Shown: one piece after another, positions 50,525-59,429 of the stretch | Layout of the letters: each line of letters begins with the position of its first letter | Numbering within the stretch: position 1 is the first letter of the stretch | Program-made: the position numbers and the translations under genes | The notes under the pieces: model-generated | The model's database searches: none | What the model was told of the DNA's origin: nothing | The model's input: the letters and a program-made list of their open reading frames with translations, nothing else | Source of the DNA: Verrucomicrobiota bacterium | GTDB taxonomy: Bacteria; Verrucomicrobiota; Kiritimatiellia; SS1-B-03-39; UBA6053 | Direction: 5' to 3' | DNA: 64,000 nt | Assembly: GCA_020831625.1 (NCBI GenBank) | Contig: JAFIGD010000014.1 | Span: 1-64,000, forward strand

Positions 50525-50630
50525 CTCGCGGTTCCCATAGCGTTTTTTTAAAATGGATGCAATGGACTCCTCCGGAAATGAACCCGCCCGCATGATTGAC
50601 ATGCGGGGTCTGCTCCGTAAGGAAAACAGC

Positions 50631-51491
50631 ATGAACGTTTTCCCCCTGGTTGCGAATCATTTTCGAAGTGACGGCGGCGCCATGTTCGGTCTGGTGCCCA
50701 AAGCCTTGTGGAGCCGGATCTGTCCGGCCGACGACAACAATCTCATCGCCCAGCGGACCAATGTTCTTCTGATTCAGCACCCCGCCGCGGGCTGGGGATT
50801 GCTGGACACCGGATGCGGCACCCCCGAAGCGTTCAGCGAAAAAGAGCGGGCCCTGCACGGGCTCGACGACACCTGGCTTCTCCAGTCGGCCCTCCGCGAC
50901 AAAGGACTCGGCTTCGGGGACATCCGCTGGATCGCCCTGACCCATGCCCATTGGGACCATGCCGGCGGCCTCTTCCTCCCCGACGGCTCCGCCGCGTTTC
51001 CCAACGCGGAAATCCACCTGTTTCAAACCGAACGCGACCTGGCGACCGGCGGCGACCCGCTTCTCTACAAATCCTATCCGAAGTCTATCGCCGGCGGCCT
51101 CCGCCGTATACAGGACCGCCTTCGCCCTGTCAAAGAGCCCGGAACCGAAATCCTTCCGGGCATCCGCCTCGAATCCGCCGCCGGGCACACCGCCGGACAG
51201 GCCTGCATCCGCGTGGAACGCCCGGTCCTGCCCGGGCTTTCCGACCCCGCGCCGCCCGCCCTGCTCTTCACCGGAGACAACTGCCCCACCCGGCACCACC
51301 TCCGCATGGTGTTTCAAACCGCGTACGACACCCTGCCCCTCGAAACCCGCGCCTGGAAACAAAAACAGCTCCCGATCTGCGCCCGGGATAAAATTCCCCT
51401 TTTCTTTTCGCACGATGCCGATACGTTTGGAGCCTGGATTGAACCCGACTCCAAACGGGAATATGTGACAACCCGACTCTACCCCTCATGA
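50631..51491 (+). CDS. Metallo-beta-lactamase-fold hydrolase (AHL-lactonase-like)
   Basis: Protein of 286 residues. The zinc motif THAHWDHAGG is near 104, further ligands are in SAAGHTAGQ near 185 and FTGDN near 215, and the last His is in FFSHDAD near 262. This is the arrangement of lactonase/quorum-quenching-like MBL proteins. The start MNVFPLVANHF at 50631 was chosen for its AAGGA site; the frame is open back to 50553. It leads a five-gene rightward operon with four-base overlaps, but the functional link to the protease and reductase downstream is not obvious. Confidence 0.9.
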   Translation: MNVFPLVANHFRSDGGAMFGLVPKALWSRICPADDNNLIAQRTNVLLIQHPAAGWGLLDTGCGTPEAFSEKERALHGLDDTWLLQSALRDKGLGFGDIRWIALTHAHWDHAGGLFLPDGSAAFPNAEIHLFQTERDLATGGDPLLYKSYPKSIAGGLRRIQDRLRPVKEPGTEILPGIRLESAAGHTAGQACIRVERPVLPGLSDPAPPALLFTGDNCPTRHHLRMVFQTAYDTLPLETRAWKQKQLPICARDKIPLFFSHDADTFGAWIEPDSKREYVTTRLYPS

Positions 51492-52534
51492 ACACCTCCC
51501 CTCTTACCCGCGGTCTCGTGGCCCTGGCCGCGTTTGTCATCTTCATTGCCGGCCTCCGCGCCGCAAGTTCGCTCATCGTTCCCTTCCTGCTGGCCACGTT
51601 TCTCGCGGTCATCACCTCCCCGCTGATGATTCAGTTTAAAAAATGGGGCGTCGGATCGGGCATCTCCATCGTGCTCATCCTGCTCATGGTCCTCGGCATA
51701 CTCTGGATGATCCTGCAAGTCGCCGGAGCCTCCATCAACGAGTTCACCCGGGCCTCCGAGGATTATCAGATCCGCCTGCGCGGCATCACCCGCGAATGGG
51801 CCATCTGGCTGCGCTCCAAAGGCATCGACACCGATTCCGAGACCCTGAACTCTTTTTTCAACCCCGCCAACACCATGCGCGTGGTCGTCAACACCCTCAC
51901 CACCTTCATCACCGGCATCCTCACCAACACCTTTCTGATTTTACTGACCAGTGTTTTCCTGCTCTTCGAACTCGCCGGACTGCCCAACAAGCTCCGGCTG
52001 GCCTTCGGCGAGGATCACCCCAGCGTCCCCGGCTGGGAGCGGTTCACCGAATCCCTCAACCGCTATCTGGCCATCAAAAGCGTCGTCAGTCTGCTCACCG
52101 GCGTCACCGCTTATACCCTCGTCCGCATTCTCGGCATCGATTTCGCCCTGCTTTGGGGCATCCTCGCGTTCATGTTCAACTACGTGCCGAATATCGGCTC
52201 CATTATGGCCGCGGTGCCGCCGGTCATGCTGTCCCTCGTCCAATACGGCACCGCCCGGGCCGTTACCTGCCTGCTCGGCTACGTGGTGATCAATGTTGTC
52301 TACGGCAACCTCATCGAACCCCGGGTCATGGGCAAAGGACTCGGCCTGAGCACCCTCGTCGTCTGGATGTCCCTGGTGTTCTGGGGCTGGGTCTTCGGTC
52401 CGGTGGGCATGCTCCTCTCGGTTCCGCTCACCATGGTTGTGAAAATCGCGATGGAAAGCAAAGCCGACACCATGTGGCTGGCGGTGCTGCTGGGATCCGA
52501 CCCCGGCGCCGACCCCAAAGGAGGTGCCGCCTGA
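51488..52534 (+). CDS. AI-2E family (PerM/TqsA-like) membrane permease
   Basis: Protein of 348 residues with eight or so TM helices. Typical family parts are ASSLIVPFLLATFLAVITSPLM near 20, a cytoplasmic/periplasmic helical insert at 75-140, AIKSVVSLLTGVTAYTLVRILGIDFALLWGILAFMFNYVPNIGS near 195-240 and GNLIEPRVMGKGLGLSTLVVWMSLVFWGWVFG near 275. PNIGS and EPRVMGKGLGL are the most conserved motifs. It overlaps the MBL stop by four bases. Substrates of the family range from autoinducer-2 to ions; none can be assigned here. Confidence 0.93.
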   Translation: MNTSPLTRGLVALAAFVIFIAGLRAASSLIVPFLLATFLAVITSPLMIQFKKWGVGSGISIVLILLMVLGILWMILQVAGASINEFTRASEDYQIRLRGITREWAIWLRSKGIDTDSETLNSFFNPANTMRVVVNTLTTFITGILTNTFLILLTSVFLLFELAGLPNKLRLAFGEDHPSVPGWERFTESLNRYLAIKSVVSLLTGVTAYTLVRILGIDFALLWGILAFMFNYVPNIGSIMAAVPPVMLSLVQYGTARAVTCLLGYVVINVVYGNLIEPRVMGKGLGLSTLVVWMSLVFWGWVFGPVGMLLSVPLTMVVKIAMESKADTMWLAVLLGSDPGADPKGGAA

Positions 52535-53961
52535 ACGTTTTCAGACACCTGACGGATTCCGCCAATCCCGATAAATCTTGGTTTCTTTCCACCAAAACGC
52601 ACTTTTCTCGGATTTGGCGGATTTCAGGCTCCGCCCTGCTCCTGATTTCCTCGGGATGCGCGCAGTTTCAAAGCACCGACCGCACCTTCCGCGCCTTTGA
52701 AACCGCCGCCCGGCGCGCCGAGGATCAGGCCCGCCCCCATCTCGTGCATTTCCGCGTGCAGCAGGCCGCCGCCTCCAGCCGCAGCGACCGCCGTCCCAGC
52801 ACCATCATCTTTTCCGGCATCGTTCTCACCGAGGAAGGCCATCTCCTCGCCCCCTTCAACATCCGCAACGACACCCCCGACCGCATCGAGGCCTGGATCG
52901 GCGATCAGCAATACCTCGCCCGCCCCCTCAAATCCGACGAACAACTCGGCATGAGCATCCTGCGGGTTCAGCCCCGTGAACCCCTCATTCCCCTCCGCTT
53001 CGACAATGCCGTCGATCTCCGCACCGGTGAACACGCCTTCGTGGTCATTTCCTCCGACGCCGACAACGAATTCGCCGTTTTCACCCTCTCCGCCTTCATG
53101 CAGGGGGTGATCGACGGACGGTACCGCCAGTTCAGCCTCTCCCCGCTGCCCAATCAAACCCGCGGCGCGCCGGTTTTCTCCTCCCGGGGCGAACTGGTCG
53201 GCCTCATGTCCCAAAACAACGCCTTGGCCCTCACCGACCTCGCCGAGGATCTCAACCAGTTCATCGGGGAGGTCACCGGCCGCGCCGAAACCCCGTCCCG
53301 CGATGAAAACGCCTGGTTCGGGGCCACCCTCAGCCCCATCAACGTCGATTTCGCCCGCGCCAACAAGCTGTCCCGCAGTTCCCTCTGGCTGGTGCATGTC
53401 TTCGAGGACTCCCCCGCCCACCGCGCCGGATTCCGCTCCGGCGATCTGGTCATCGAACTCAACGGCGAACCGCTCCGCCTCAGCGGCAACCGGGCCTACC
53501 AGTACTTCCTCCAGGCCCTGCGCCCGAGAATCGGGGCCCCGTTCGAGGTCAAAGTTCTCCGCGACGGCAAAACCATCACCGGAAAAGGCGTGCTCGAACG
53601 CCGCCCCGAACCGCAGACCCTGCGCGCCGAGGATCTGGGCATCCACGTCACCGAAATCAACGAGCCTCTGAAACTGCGGCACAATCTCTTTGAAATCGAA
53701 GGGGTCATGGTCACCGAAGTCGAACGCGGCAGTCCCGCCGCCACCGGACGGCAGTTCGGACGCAACCTGCTGATGCCCCGCGACGTCATCACCGCCCTGC
53801 ACCACCACCCCACCCCCACCCTCTCCGCGTTCAACGAGGCGCTGGACCTCATCCGCCGCGAACGCCCCGGCGTGGTGCTCGTGGAGTTCATGCGCGGTCC
53901 GGTGAACGGATTTGAAGCCCTCAATCTCCGCATCGGAGAACGCGAGGAGACCGCCCCATGA
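52531..53961 (+). CDS. HtrA-like lipoprotein lacking the catalytic triad, apparent CTG start
   Basis: Protein of 476 residues if started at CTG 52531, which overlaps the AI-2E stop as CTGA and follows AAAGGAGG by 6 bp; no ATG, GTG or TTG occurs in frame before the lipobox. LLLISSGC (Cys43) marks a lipoprotein. Residues 70-250 align with the HtrA protease next door, but the triad is gone: the His position reads APFN (Asn110), the Asp site DEQLGMSIL and the GNSGG site QTRGA (Arg211). Two PDZ-like domains follow (LVHVFEDSPAHRAGFRSGDLVIELNGEPL near 290; VMVTEVERGSPAATGRQFGRNLLMPRDVITALH near 390). A scaffold or regulator of the active protease is likely. Confidence 0.82.
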   Translation: MNVFRHLTDSANPDKSWFLSTKTHFSRIWRISGSALLLISSGCAQFQSTDRTFRAFETAARRAEDQARPHLVHFRVQQAAASSRSDRRPSTIIFSGIVLTEEGHLLAPFNIRNDTPDRIEAWIGDQQYLARPLKSDEQLGMSILRVQPREPLIPLRFDNAVDLRTGEHAFVVISSDADNEFAVFTLSAFMQGVIDGRYRQFSLSPLPNQTRGAPVFSSRGELVGLMSQNNALALTDLAEDLNQFIGEVTGRAETPSRDENAWFGATLSPINVDFARANKLSRSSLWLVHVFEDSPAHRAGFRSGDLVIELNGEPLRLSGNRAYQYFLQALRPRIGAPFEVKVLRDGKTITGKGVLERRPEPQTLRAEDLGIHVTEINEPLKLRHNLFEIEGVMVTEVERGSPAATGRQFGRNLLMPRDVITALHHHPTPTLSAFNEALDLIRRERPGVVLVEFMRGPVNGFEALNLRIGEREETAP

Positions 53962-55862
53962 ACCGATTCTTCGTCCTCTTCATTGCATCCGTCGCCCTGA
54001 GTCTTCCGGCCCAGCCGCTCCGGTTCGACCTCGACGCGCAGCTGCCCCTGGCCGACGCCATGGACATTCCCATCGAGGTCATCGCCCGTGTCGACCCCTC
54101 CGTGGTCTCCATTCAGCACGAGCAGGCCGGCGGCACCGGCTTTATCATCTCTGAAGACGGCTATATCCTCACCAACGGCCATGTGGTGCGCGGATTTGAC
54201 AACGAGGACCCCACCCGCCCCGCGCAGAGCATTATCGTGGTCCTCCACAATGAACAGCAACTGCCCGCCACCGTCATCGGATTCTCCATGGACCCCGATG
54301 TCGCCCTTCTCCGCGTCCATCACGACGAACCCCTCCGGCCCGTGACCTTCGCAAACAGCCGAAACGTCTCCGTCGGACAGCGCTGCTTCGCCGTCGGCAC
54401 CCCCGTCGGTCTCCGCCGCACCTTCACCAGCGGCATTCTCAGCAACATCGACCGCACCGACCTCGGCACCGAAGTGGTGGTGTTTCAAACCGACGCCGCC
54501 ATCAACCCCGGCAACAGCGGCGGCCCGCTCTTCGATCAGCAGGGACGGGTGCTGGGCATCAACACCTACGCCAGCCGCGGCGCCAACAACCTCGGATTCA
54601 CCATTCCCATCCATGTGGCCCTCGACATGGTGGACGATTTCAAGGAGCACGGACGTTTTATCCGCAGCCTGGTGCCGCTGTTTTTCACCGGCGAACTGTA
54701 TTCCGAACTCGCGCGGGCCCTGGAGGTCGAGCGCGGCATCCTCATCAGTTACGTCATGCCCGACAGCGCCGCCTGGGAGGCCGGATTCCGGCCCGGGGAT
54801 GTGCTGACCCATGTCAACGGCGAACCCGTTCAGGCCCGCACCCGCGCCGATCTGCTCAACTTTGAGTGGGAGCATTCGGTCCGTCCTCCCGGCGAGCCCT
54901 TTAACGCCACCGTCCTGCGCGGCGGACGCGGCAACTGGGAGCCGCACGAATTCACCGCCGTGCTGGAACCGCTGCCGCCGCTGCCGCAATTCGGCCGCCA
55001 CCTCGGCGAAATTCCCGAATACCGCTATGCCGCCCTAGGCCTCGGGGTCAAATCCCTGGTCGATCTTCATCAAATCATTCACGAACTCCAGCCGGTCGAG
55101 GGCGTGTTTGTCAAATTCCGGGAAGACAATTCCACCGCCAGTCAGGCCGATATCCAGGCCGAGGACGTCATCACCCATGTCGCCGGCAAACCCACGCCCG
55201 ATTTCGACACCTTCCTGAGCGTGTTTGAACGCGAGCTGCAGGCCCACAATCCGGCCATCGAACTGCGCATCGCCCGCAATCACCTCCGCATTGTCACCGC
55301 CCTGGCCCCCGATTATCTGTTGCGGGAAGTACGGGTCATCCTGATCGCTCCGAATGAAGAGCATGAATACGTGGACCTCCTCCGCCGCGAACTGCTCGCC
55401 GCCGGTGCCAAGGTCCGCCTGGCCACGCCGGACGCAGAACCCATCAACCGCGATTTGCTCAACACCCCGCTCGTCCCCGATCTGTCCCTGGAGGACGTGA
55501 CCGTCGAAGACGCCGAGGTCATACTTTTCGCCGGCGGCCCGGGCGCGCGCGCCTTTTGGGAAAACGAAGAGGCTCTCCGCATCACCCGCGAGGCGATTGA
55601 ACAAAAACGCCATCTGGCCGCCGCCGGCCCCGCCGCGCTCCTGCCGGTGCTGGCCTCTGAAGAGGCGCTCACGGCGAAAATAACCCTCCCCCGCGAAGAT
55701 TCCGCCGAAGCCGTGCGCCGCAACGCCAATTACACCGGAAAAGACGTCGAATCCGATGAACGGATTCACACCACCACCGCCCGGACCCGCGAGATCGTCC
55801 GCGAGTTCCTGACCAGCCTGCAACAGGCGGTTCTCCGCGCTCCCGTGCAGACCACACTATGA
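53958..55862 (+). CDS. HtrA/DegP-type serine protease fused to a DJ-1/PfpI-like domain
   Basis: Protein of 634 residues with a signal peptide (cleavage near 18, LSLPAQ). The trypsin-like domain has an intact triad: His75 (LTNGHVV), Asp114 (DPDVALL) and Ser187 (NPGNSGGPLF). PDZ domains lie at about 248-340 (ISYVMPDSAAWEAGFRPGDVLTHVNGEPV) and 360-455 (ASQADIQAEDVITHVAGKPTPDF). From about 470 the sequence changes to a DJ-1/PfpI-like Rossmann fold (VRVILIAPNEEHEYVDLLRRELLAAGAKVRLAT; AEVILFAGGPGARAFW), but the usual nucleophile Cys is replaced in HLAAAGPAALL. A periplasmic quality-control protease is expected. Overlaps on both sides tie it to the dead paralogue and the reductase. Confidence 0.9.
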   Translation: MNRFFVLFIASVALSLPAQPLRFDLDAQLPLADAMDIPIEVIARVDPSVVSIQHEQAGGTGFIISEDGYILTNGHVVRGFDNEDPTRPAQSIIVVLHNEQQLPATVIGFSMDPDVALLRVHHDEPLRPVTFANSRNVSVGQRCFAVGTPVGLRRTFTSGILSNIDRTDLGTEVVVFQTDAAINPGNSGGPLFDQQGRVLGINTYASRGANNLGFTIPIHVALDMVDDFKEHGRFIRSLVPLFFTGELYSELARALEVERGILISYVMPDSAAWEAGFRPGDVLTHVNGEPVQARTRADLLNFEWEHSVRPPGEPFNATVLRGGRGNWEPHEFTAVLEPLPPLPQFGRHLGEIPEYRYAALGLGVKSLVDLHQIIHELQPVEGVFVKFREDNSTASQADIQAEDVITHVAGKPTPDFDTFLSVFERELQAHNPAIELRIARNHLRIVTALAPDYLLREVRVILIAPNEEHEYVDLLRRELLAAGAKVRLATPDAEPINRDLLNTPLVPDLSLEDVTVEDAEVILFAGGPGARAFWENEEALRITREAIEQKRHLAAAGPAALLPVLASEEALTAKITLPREDSAEAVRRNANYTGKDVESDERIHTTTARTREIVREFLTSLQQAVLRAPVQTTL

Positions 55863-56518
55863 CCACACCGCAGCCCCTGCCCCTTCTCGAACACCGCCCC
55901 CTCGGCCGCGACGCATTCCTCCTCAAACTTCAGCGCCCCGACTGGACCTGGAAAGCCGGGCAACTGGTCAGCCTGAGCGGAAAAAACCCCAATGATCAGC
56001 GCGATTACACCATCGCCTCCGGAGAAAATGACGAAACCCTGGATGTGATCTACCGTCTCATTCCCCACGGAATCCTCACCCCCTTTCTCTGCGGAAAAAA
56101 GGCCGGCGACACGATCGACGTGCTGGGCCCGTACGGACGTTTCACCCTGCGCGACCCGTCCAAAAACATCCTCTTTTGCTCCACCGGCACCGGCATCGCC
56201 CCCTGCCGCGCCTTTCTGCGCTCCTGTTCCGGACTCTCCCTCACCCTCTTTCACGGCGTGCGCTATCCCGAGGATCTGTATTTCCGGGACGAGTTCCAAC
56301 ACATTAACTACCATCCCTTCTGTTCCCGCGAACCGCTCAACGGCATCACCCGCCGCCTTACCGACACCCTGCGCACCTGCGGTCTCCCCGAAGATCCCGA
56401 CGTCTACCTCTGCGGCGCCAACGAAATGATATACGAGGCCGAGGAAATCCTCACTGACCGGGGCGTACCCGCAAAACGCATCTTCAAAGAACCCTACTAC
56501 TACCGCGCCTGGGATTGA
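55859..56518 (+). CDS. Small FNR-fold flavin/ferredoxin reductase
   Basis: Protein of 219 residues containing only the FAD-binding and NAD(P)-binding halves of the ferredoxin reductase fold. RDYTIASGEND near 48, VLGPYGRFTL near 91, FCSTGTGIAPCRAFL near 106 and VYLCGANEMIYEAEEIL near 182 are the landmarks. The C-terminus ends YYYRAWD. It is the second of three FNR-fold genes in the window and last in the MBL-permease-HtrA operon. Its electron partner cannot be told from context. Confidence 0.88.
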   Translation: MTTPQPLPLLEHRPLGRDAFLLKLQRPDWTWKAGQLVSLSGKNPNDQRDYTIASGENDETLDVIYRLIPHGILTPFLCGKKAGDTIDVLGPYGRFTLRDPSKNILFCSTGTGIAPCRAFLRSCSGLSLTLFHGVRYPEDLYFRDEFQHINYHPFCSREPLNGITRRLTDTLRTCGLPEDPDVYLCGANEMIYEAEEILTDRGVPAKRIFKEPYYYRAWD

Positions 56519-56524
56519 ATGCGA

Positions 56525-56745
56525 ACACAGGGCCAACGGTCCGACTCTGCAAAGCCCGGTCCGTAAGGAGGTCTGTCGCCGGAACACAAATGCAGGGCCA
56601 ACGGCCCAACTCTGCAAAGCCCGGTCCGCAAGGACCGGGTTGTCTCCCGGGAAAAACGAAAAACACTGAAAGTGCGGCTCAAACGATGGAAATGGAGCGC
56701 TCAGCGAGAATTCAGCCGGGCCGTTGGCCCTCTTCGTAGTAAAAA
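56525..56745. repeat. Repeat family 2, copy 2
   Basis: Two GGGCCAACGGYCC units, CCCGGTCCG...AGGACCGGG hairpins, AAGTGCGGCTCAAA, and an inverted GCCGGGCCGTTGGCCCT end, the same order as at 47258-47450. A plus-strand hairpin near 56620-56640 may terminate the HtrA operon. The following 56746-57438 region holds no gene: it contains GAGCTTGCTCG repeats and degenerate blocks shared with 59.4-59.8 kb. Confidence 0.78.
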
Positions 56746-57438
56746 AACGTTTTCCCGGCCCTTGCGGGCCGGGCTGAGGTCAGCCGGGCCCCTTCCTTTA
56801 TCAGCTTCCGATTCATATCCCTTGCATTATCCGTGGTCTTCCATCCGGGGTCTCCCCACCCCCTGCCTCACAGCATCCCGTCACTCGCCCGCCCCATTCG
56901 TAACCCGACACTCGTCAATCATCCCCGCCCCCTGCCTCACAGCCCTCCGCTCCCTCCGCGTCCTTCTGTTCACTCAAAGCACCCTGCCTCACAGATCAGT
57001 GTTCATCAGTGTTATCAGTGGTTTAACTTCTTGCCCTGCCTCTGCGCCGTAAAGGCGGTAGCTTCGTTGCACTCGCTACGCGCACTCCAGGGACGCTTCG
57101 CGTCACCTCTCCACCGTAACCTTGCGCCACCGAAACCACACCCAGCCCCACAGATCCTGTAAATCCGTGTCCCTTCCTTGCCTCCCATTCCCATTCGCGG
57201 GACGGCAAGGCTGTTCGCGGGGTTTCTCCCGCGCCCTACGAGCTTGCTCGTTCAAGGGCGTAAACATCTCATTCCACGACCAGCCACCCCCCAAAAAAAG
57301 CGATCTTCGAGCTTGCTCGTGGATCGCTACCCATCTTATCCAGCGGTATGAGAGGATTCCGCGCAACGAGCAAGCTCAGCATGCACGGAAACATTTAAAC
57401 TTCCAGTTATCCATCCGCCCAGGATCGGGTTCGGGATC

Positions 57439-57510
57439 GATTACGATTACGATTACGATTACGATTACGATTACGATTAAGATTAGGATTAAGATTAGGA
57501 AAAGATATCC
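57439..57510. repeat. GATTAC microsatellite
   Basis: Six perfect GATTAC units followed by degenerate GATTAA/GATTAG units. A related degenerate array (GATTAAGATTAC type) stands at about 59330-59365 in front of the second long block. Confidence 0.9.
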
Positions 57511-57843
57511 GCGGTCTTCCATCCGGGGTCTCCCCCTATTCGTCATTCGTCACTCCCATCACTCATCCCACCCTCTGCCTCACAGCCCCATGCCTCAAAG
57601 ATCAGTGAAAATCAGTGTAATCAGTGGTTCTCCTTCCCATCTTCCTCACAGCCCTGCGCTCTCTTCGCTCTCTTTGCTTCCTTCTGTTCAAAAAAAATTA
57701 CCCCACAACAATTGTGGTCTTCCATTCTTTCTCCGCCCCCCTTCGCCCCGCCAATACGGCGATTGGCGCTTCCTCCCCCATTCGTCACTCGTCATTCGTC
57801 ACTCGTCATTTATCATTCCCACTCCCGGCCTCAAAGTATCTGT
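57511..57843. repeat. Long composite intergenic repeat, copy 1
   Basis: About 330 bp that recur nearly unchanged at 59430-59850. Shared parts in order: TATCCGCGGTCTTCCATCCG, stretches of ATTCGTCACTCGTC, CTGCCTCACAGCCC, AATCAGTGTAATCAGTGGTT, CCACAACAATTGTGG and GCCAATACGGCGATTGGCGC. CCACAACAATTGTGG and GCCAATACGGCGATTGGC are near-perfect hairpins. Not coding. Confidence 0.8.
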
Positions 57844-58527
57844 TCAACTCGCCTGCGCCTGAAAAAAACACTCCCGGTGAATCCGGTCCTCCCCAACCCC
57901 CCGTTCCGCCAGCATCGACGCCACCTCCTCAATCATCGCATCCAGACCGCAAAGATAATAGTGAACCTCCGGCCCGACCCGAACCGTGTCCAAATCATCC
58001 GTCACCCGCCCCGCACGGTGTCCTCCCGGCTCCCCCCGGCTCACAAACCGCTCGAACGGGCCGTCAATTCCCTCCAAATCCAGCACGCTCCGCACGCCCC
58101 AGCGCGCCTGTAAAGGATGCTGCCCGCCCGACCGCAACGCCGACAAAAACGGAGCCACCCCGCTGCCGGTCGCAAACCACACCTGATGCGGATGCGCCGC
58201 CTCCCCCGGATGAAACCAGCCGAACGGCGGACTGATCTCCAGCCGCGTCCCGATCGGGAGCGTATAAAGCCAATCGCTGATCCGCCCCCCCGGAATCCTT
58301 CGAATCAGCAGCTCCAGCTCCGTGTCATCCGTCCCGCCCGACAAACTGTACGGCCGCGAAACATTCCCCTTCGGCCCGTACACCCCCACGCAATCGCCGG
58401 GACGGAAAGCGAAAGGAGCCTCCGGCGTGAAGCGAATCCGGTACAATCCGCCCGCATACGCCGTCCGCTCCGCGATCCGCGCCCCCAGCCTGGGCGGGGC
58501 CTCCGCCAGTCTAATGGATCTTTTCAT
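57844..58527 (-). CDS. FNR-fold NAD(P)H oxidoreductase overlapping folA
   Basis: Protein of 227 residues. FAD-binding strands with SRPYSLSGGTDDTEL near 56 and LEISPPFGWFHPG near 95, NAD(P)-binding VWFATGSGVAPFLSALRSGG near 114, and YYLCGLDAMIEEVASML near 190 define a ferredoxin-reductase-like fold without a ferredoxin domain. The ATG lies inside the last codons of folA (17-bp overlap), so the two are co-translated. The longer upstream frame is antisense-like filler and was rejected. It could recycle flavin or reduce ferredoxin; a link with folate metabolism is not established. Confidence 0.85.
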   Translation of the reverse strand: MKRSIRLAEAPPRLGARIAERTAYAGGLYRIRFTPEAPFAFRPGDCVGVYGPKGNVSRPYSLSGGTDDTELELLIRRIPGGRISDWLYTLPIGTRLEISPPFGWFHPGEAAHPHQVWFATGSGVAPFLSALRSGGQHPLQARWGVRSVLDLEGIDGPFERFVSRGEPGGHRAGRVTDDLDTVRVGPEVHYYLCGLDAMIEEVASMLAERGVGEDRIHRECFFQAQAS

Positions 58528-59044
58528 ACTCCACGAAATCGTAGGCGAACGCGTGCCGATCGTCTTTATGATGCGCCATGCGGCAGACCTCAAAGAATTC
58601 TCCCGGACGCAGTTCCGGAAAAAAGGCGTCGCCCCCCTCCACATCCGTGTGCACCTCGGTCAGAAACATCTCGTCCGCCAGCGACAGAAACTGCGCATAC
58701 ACCTCGCCGCCGCCGATCACGAACAGCATCCGCTCCCCCGCTACCAGCCGGAGGGCCTCCTCCGGGGTTTTCACCTGTTTCACTCCATCGGGCAGCTTCA
58801 AATCCTCCCGACGGCTCAGCACGATATTGCGGCGGTTCGGCAGCGGACGGCCGATGCTCTCCCAGGTTTTTCGCCCCATAAGAATGGCATGCCCCGTCGT
58901 CAGATCCTTGAAACGCTTCAAATCATCCGGCAAATGCCAGGGCAGCTGATTTTTGCGACCGATCACCCGATGCCGGTCCATCGCCGCCACCAGCGCGATG
59001 CGCGGGCGGGCCCGCGATTCCGTTTTTTCGTCAATTGACATCAA
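58511..59044 (-). CDS. folA: Dihydrofolate reductase
   Basis: Enzyme of 177 residues reducing dihydrofolate with NADPH. It has IALVAAMDRHRVIGRKNQLPWHLPDDLKRFKDLT at 16-49, with the catalytic acidic residue in LPDDLKRF, GHAILMGRKTWESIGRPLPNRRNIVLSR near 52-79, and MLFVIGGGEVYAQFL near 106. About 14 extra residues precede the core; MSIDEKTESRARP could be partly untranslated. It is near thyA but separated from it by 800 bp of repeats, so the usual thyA-folA pair may have been split by repeat expansion. Confidence 0.95.
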   Translation of the reverse strand: MMSIDEKTESRARPRIALVAAMDRHRVIGRKNQLPWHLPDDLKRFKDLTTGHAILMGRKTWESIGRPLPNRRNIVLSRREDLKLPDGVKQVKTPEEALRLVAGERMLFVIGGGEVYAQFLSLADEMFLTEVHTDVEGGDAFFPELRPGEFFEVCRMAHHKDDRHAFAYDFVEYEKIH

Positions 59045-59115
59045 ACACCCACTTTCCAGGAAACATCATGAATATATGAATAGCCAACGTCGCAACCCTG
59101 TCAAGCTTGGCGGTT

Positions 59116-59263
59116 CGAAGACCACGGATGCTTTGGGGCAACGGAAGAAAAGACCACGGATCGAAGACCACGGATGCTTTGGGGCAACGGAAGAAAAGAC
59201 CACGGATCGAAGACCACGGATACTTTGGGGCAACGGAAGAAAAGACCACGGATCGAAGACCAC
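59116..59263. repeat. 46-bp tandem repeat, three copies
   Basis: Three head-to-tail 46-bp units (59116, 59162, 59208) starting CGAAGACCACGGAT, plus 10 bases of a fourth. Copies 1 and 2 are identical; copy 3 differs at one base (ATACTTT for ATGCTTT). It lies upstream of folA. Confidence 0.92.
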
Positions 59264-59429
59264 TGCACGAAAACGCTTAACCTTTCGATAATTCTTCCGC
59301 TCTGAATCGGGATCGGGATCGGGAACGATTAAGATTACGATTAAGATTAAGATTAAGTTTAGGAAAAAATATCCGTGGTCTTCTATCCGTGGTCTCCCCC
59401 TATTCGTCATTCGTCATTCGTCACTCGTC

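Noticed and set aside
57122-57862. 246-codon plus-strand frame after the FNR-like gene
   Set aside because: It consists of microsatellite (ITITITI) and composite repeat translation, and overlaps the 3' end of the opposite gene.
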